Both the position numbers and the translations under genes were made by a program. Below, one piece after another: positions 7,401 to 8,174 of a DNA stretch of 8,174 nt. Source of the DNA: an uncultured Prevotella sp. (lineage in GTDB: Bacteria > Bacteroidota > Bacteroidia > Bacteroidales > Bacteroidaceae); the NCBI GenBank assembly GCA_958369755.1, contig CATXJC010000064.1:1-8174 (forward strand). The letters run 5' to 3'. The notes beneath the pieces are model-generated. The model saw nothing but the letters and a program-made list of their open reading frames with translations. It did not search any database and had not been told where the DNA came from. Within the stretch, counting starts at the first letter, position 1; each line of letters opens with the position of its first letter.

Positions 7401-7704
7401 CTTCGTCCAAAGCCTTGTCGTCTTGTTTCAGAGTAATCTTCATGTTGGCTGAAGGACGAATCTCTGCATCCTTGTAGCCAATGTAGGTGATAACCAAGGT
7501 CTGGTTAGCATCTGCATCAATGACAAAGTTACCATCAAGGTCGGTAATTGCACCGGCACCCTTGACGCCTTTAACCTGTACGGTGGCTCCGATAACGGGT
7601 TCACCCAGGTCATCCAACACGACACCCTTGAAGGTGTTTTTCTGTGCGAGCGCTGACGTCGACATCAATAATGCAGTCGCCAGCAATAGACTTTTTGTTT
7701 TCAT
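4444..7704 (-). CDS. susC: SusC/RagA-family TonB-dependent outer-membrane oligosaccharide transporter
   Basis: This 1086-residue protein is the barrel half of the SusCD complex, importing glycan fragments into the periplasm with TonB energy. A Sec signal peptide ends near SALAQ (17-21). A carboxypeptidase-regulatory-like beta domain covers about 23-95 (FKGVVLDDLGEPVIGATV). A TonB-box-like segment DEVVVVGYGVQKK lies at 100-112. The plug domain runs about 113-228 and holds RIRGTGTISNSDPLYIVDG (162-180) and the SusC signature LKDAASGAIYGARAANGVIL (201-220). The rest is the 22-strand-type barrel, ending in a terminal phenylalanine (NLSF) as outer-membrane barrels do. Length is typical and the frame is intact. 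There is no STN (secretin/TonB N-terminal) domain between the signal peptide and the regulatory-like domain. It is therefore probably not controlled by an ECF sigma/anti-sigma pair. It is the first gene of the operon. The symbol is used in the family sense; the substrate is inferred to be beta-glucan oligosaccharides. Confidence 0.96.
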   Translation of the reverse strand: MKTKSLLLATALLMSTSALAQKNTFKGVVLDDLGEPVIGATVQVKGVKGAGAITDLDGNFVIDADANQTLVITYIGYKDAEIRPSANMKITLKQDDKALDEVVVVGYGVQKKSVVTAAIAKVSTEDLAGKSPVRVDNALKGLAAGVNVTSSSGQPGASPKVRIRGTGTISNSDPLYIVDGMPIEGGLDYLNPSDIESIEVLKDAASGAIYGARAANGVILVTTKKGKIGKAQINYNFSYGWQSAWKKRDVTSATDYAILQNERAVNGGQAPIYADPYKLTDSNGNPINGFGTDWQDLVFNDNAPVQNHEVSISGASDKINYYLSMGYYKQEGIVGGNYGQSNYERLSMRSNNIYNVLDASKDRNFLNKLDVTVNMAYTRVKSTGIDANSNGSVLGSALYLAPTLAPTVTNSNVAKKYYNTYEDPNTYDADGNITGTRDTYELLRDANGNYYTIPGMGGTYQEMNNPLAMMARPAAKNWSHKFVPKFSIDLQLWDNLKYHFTYSADLSFWGSDSYTASKYYLSGNVKAEHTQANKSSEKGINWQVENTLTYDKTIGKHSFAVVLGQSAMKNKSDYLKGSRWNLVNVNKPSIDYATGKYSQTIVKDAEGNIISVGAPTIEHAVSGGNNVVHAISSLFGRLSYNYDEKYMLQATIRRDGSSRFGPSHKYGTFPSASIGWNIMNEKFMESTRDWLSNLKFRASWGKNGNDNIGDFRYTVLTAMGNNVLFGKNAVKFNGSKANATANEDLKWEESEQTDIGFDFGFFGSALIFSADYYVKKTNGMLITMPIPSYVGETKPIGNVGDMKNSGLEFELGYKWHISDARFNAKANVTYLHNELTNLGNDTGYIDLDGFLGISGGGTRGSNGQPFPYFYGYKTAGVFQNMAEVQAYVNKDGNMIMPDAKPGDVRFVDVNGDGEISPDDRTNIGNGTPKWTFGFNFNAEWKGFDLNLFLQGVTGNKVFDATYRTDVFSGNFPTWMLNRWTGEGTSNKYPILKNGDATNWQVSDLYLCDGSYLRLKNISLGYTLPKQLTQKLSISHLRFYVMAENLITWTKYWGFDPEISSGGTSLGVDYGVYPQARTYTIGVNLSF

Positions 7705-7773
7705 ATTCGATTATTAGTTTAGAAAAATATCTGTTTGTTAGTTCACTCTATTATAATAATGTTTAAGACTGTG

Positions 7774-7805
7774 CGGCTGTGCATTTCCTAAAATGCGTTA
7801 AGCCG
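7774..7805 (-). promoter_or_regulatory. Stem-loop in the susC 5' leader
   Basis: CGGCT (7774-7778) pairs with AGCCG (7801-7805). GCATTT (7781-7786) pairs with AAATGC (7791-7796). They enclose a 4-base loop and are separated by an asymmetric internal loop of 2 and 4 bases. With the candidate -7 element at 7818-7825, the susC transcript would begin near 7811, placing this hairpin at its very 5' end and about 70 bases before the start codon. There is no T-run after it in the direction of susC, so it is not an evident attenuator. It may stabilise the mRNA or bind a small RNA or protein. Confidence 0.5.
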
Positions 7806-7817
7806 TGTTTTCGTTTG

Positions 7818-7825
7818 CAAATATA
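7818..7825 (-). promoter_or_regulatory. Candidate susC operon promoter, -7 element
   Basis: On the minus strand TATATTTG (7825-7818) matches the Bacteroidota -7 consensus TAnnTTTG and is followed by C. The predicted start near 7811 gives a leader of about 107 bases before the susC ATG at 7704. At the expected -33 position (around 7846-7849) there is no TTTG. A good -7 with a poor -33 suits an activator-dependent promoter, as expected for a substrate-induced PUL. Confidence 0.5.
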
Positions 7826-7859
7826 ATATGATTTTTTGATAATTCCTAGCCCCTTCAAC

Positions 7860-7921
7860 AGATAAGTGGGAAAAATACTTGCTTCAAGCAACTTATATCG
7901 TTAGTTTTCAGATACTTATCT
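7860..7921. promoter_or_regulatory. Nested dyad upstream of the susC promoter, candidate activator site
   Basis: AGATAAGT (7860-7867) is an exact inverted repeat of ACTTATCT (7914-7921). Between them lies the palindrome TTGCTT-C-AAGCAA (7879-7891), with 6-bp arms. The dyads are centred at about 7890 and 7885, roughly 75-80 bases upstream of the predicted susC start, where an activator would normally bind. Binding of any regulator is an inference from position and symmetry. Confidence 0.35.
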
Positions 7922-7940
7922 ATTTTTTAATAACTATACG

Positions 7941-8107
7941 AAAGTGGATGGGGTAAAATGGAGAAAATGAGGCTAGAACACCCCTGAAACGTTATATCAG
8001 TATATTTCAGTGTTCACACTCTGCCACTTTTCAATAACGCACATCGCTCATTATACTTCTCATTATCAACAACTTACAAAAGTTATATTTTTGCACCCAT
8101 CCACTTT
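7941..8107. repeat. 12-bp perfect inverted repeat pair
   Basis: AAAGTGGATGGG at 7941-7952 is the exact reverse complement of CCCATCCACTTT at 8096-8107, with 143 bases between. The right copy overlaps a 10-base direct repeat, CCACTTTTCA, at 8024-8033 and 8101-8110. The right copy lies just after the rightward TAnnTTTG at 8086-8093, where it would overlap the start of a divergent transcript. A shared operator is the simplest reading; this is inferred. Confidence 0.4.
8086..8093 (+). promoter_or_regulatory. Candidate rightward -7 element for a divergent gene
   Basis: TATTTTTG matches TAnnTTTG and would place a transcription start near 8099, leaving a leader of about 57-61 bases before the ATGs at 8156 or 8160. 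No TTTG lies at the expected -33 position. A second match, TAATTTTG at 8145-8152, would start at about 8158. It would make those ATGs leaderless or place the true start beyond the window. Confidence 0.35.
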
Positions 8108-8155
8108 TCACTTATCACACATCATTTTTTCATTATTTATTTAGTAATTTTGCAG

Positions 8156-8174
8156 ATGAATGAGTATATACGCC
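8156..8174 (+). CDS. Possible 5' end of a divergent gene, cut by the window edge
   Basis: An ATG at 8156 opens a frame reading M-N-E-Y-I-R to the edge, and a second ATG at 8160 in another frame reads M-S-I-Y-A. Neither has a Shine-Dalgarno, which is normal in this phylum. Only six codons are visible, so neither frame nor product can be determined. Divergent genes beside susC in such loci are often the PUL regulator (hybrid two-component sensor or AraC type), but this is position-based inference only. The nearby TAnnTTTG at 8145-8152 might mean that the true start lies further right. Confidence 0.25.

Larger units (their letters stand above)
7705..8155. other. 451-base regulatory intergenic region upstream of the PUL
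   Basis: No credible gene lies here. It is A/T-rich and contains the susC leader and candidate -7 element (7818-7825), a leader hairpin (7774-7805), a 13-base palindrome (7879-7891) inside a longer dyad (7860-7921), a small dyad at 7984-8010, and a 12-bp inverted repeat (7941-7952 with 8096-8107). Two TAnnTTTG elements point to the right (8086-8093, 8145-8152). The hexamer AAGTGG, read on either strand, occurs four times (7864, 7942, 8024, 8101). The length and repeat content suit a shared control region between the PUL and a divergent gene. Confidence 0.7.

Noticed and set aside
1..8174. CRISPR array, tRNA/rRNA, insertion sequence or phage-type defence genes
   Set aside because: No regularly spaced repeats, transposase, tRNA-like cloverleaf or defence domains were seen; all long frames belong to one PUL.

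Overview
The window reads as the core of a polysaccharide utilisation locus (PUL) from a gut-type Bacteroidota, most likely Prevotella/Segatella. Four large genes, all on the minus strand, run in the order susC-like, susD-like, surface glycan-binding lipoprotein, GH16 endo-glucanase lipoprotein. The phylum assignment rests on the SusC/SusD pair, lipoproteins of the SusD/SGBP type, a BACON domain, A/T-rich translation starts without a clear Shine-Dalgarno, and TAnnTTTG (-7) promoter motifs. The genus is a guess from overall style; no marker gene is present.

Layout, in order of transcription from high to low coordinates: 7705-8155 is a 451-base non-coding region with a candidate susC promoter, a leader hairpin, several inverted repeats, and candidate promoters and a start for a divergent plus-strand gene that leaves the window at 8174. 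4444-7704 is the SusC-like TonB-dependent transporter. After a 28-base gap comes the SusD-like binding lipoprotein (2889-4415). A 72-base gap carrying a perfect 10-bp hairpin leads to the surface glycan-binding protein (1416-2816), which has a PKD-like domain followed by two copies of a carbohydrate-binding-like module. A 93-base gap with an 11-bp hairpin precedes the BACON-GH16 enzyme (168-1322). A strong intrinsic terminator (80-136) closes the unit. Beyond it, a near-consensus Bacteroidota promoter (17-48) on the same strand points out of the window to another gene.

Inferred function: the GH16 enzyme carries the ExDxxE motif of the laminarinase-like branch, so the likely substrate is a beta-1,3-glucan (laminarin type) or mixed-linkage beta-1,3-1,4-glucan. 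The two binding lipoproteins would hold glucan at the cell surface, GH16 would cut it into oligosaccharides, and the SusC/SusD complex would import them. No exo-acting enzyme (GH3, GH158 or similar) and no regulator lies inside the window. SusC lacks the N-terminal signalling (STN) extension seen in ECF-sigma/anti-sigma controlled loci, which favours control by a separate sensor such as a hybrid two-component system.

This is a compact version of a known type of system; I do not see an undescribed machinery. The less ordinary parts are the non-coding ones: hairpins in two of the three intercistronic gaps, a structured susC leader, and clustered repeats between susC and the divergent gene. The duplicated binding module of the SGBP and a tandem GGDGW loop in SusD are the most notable protein features.
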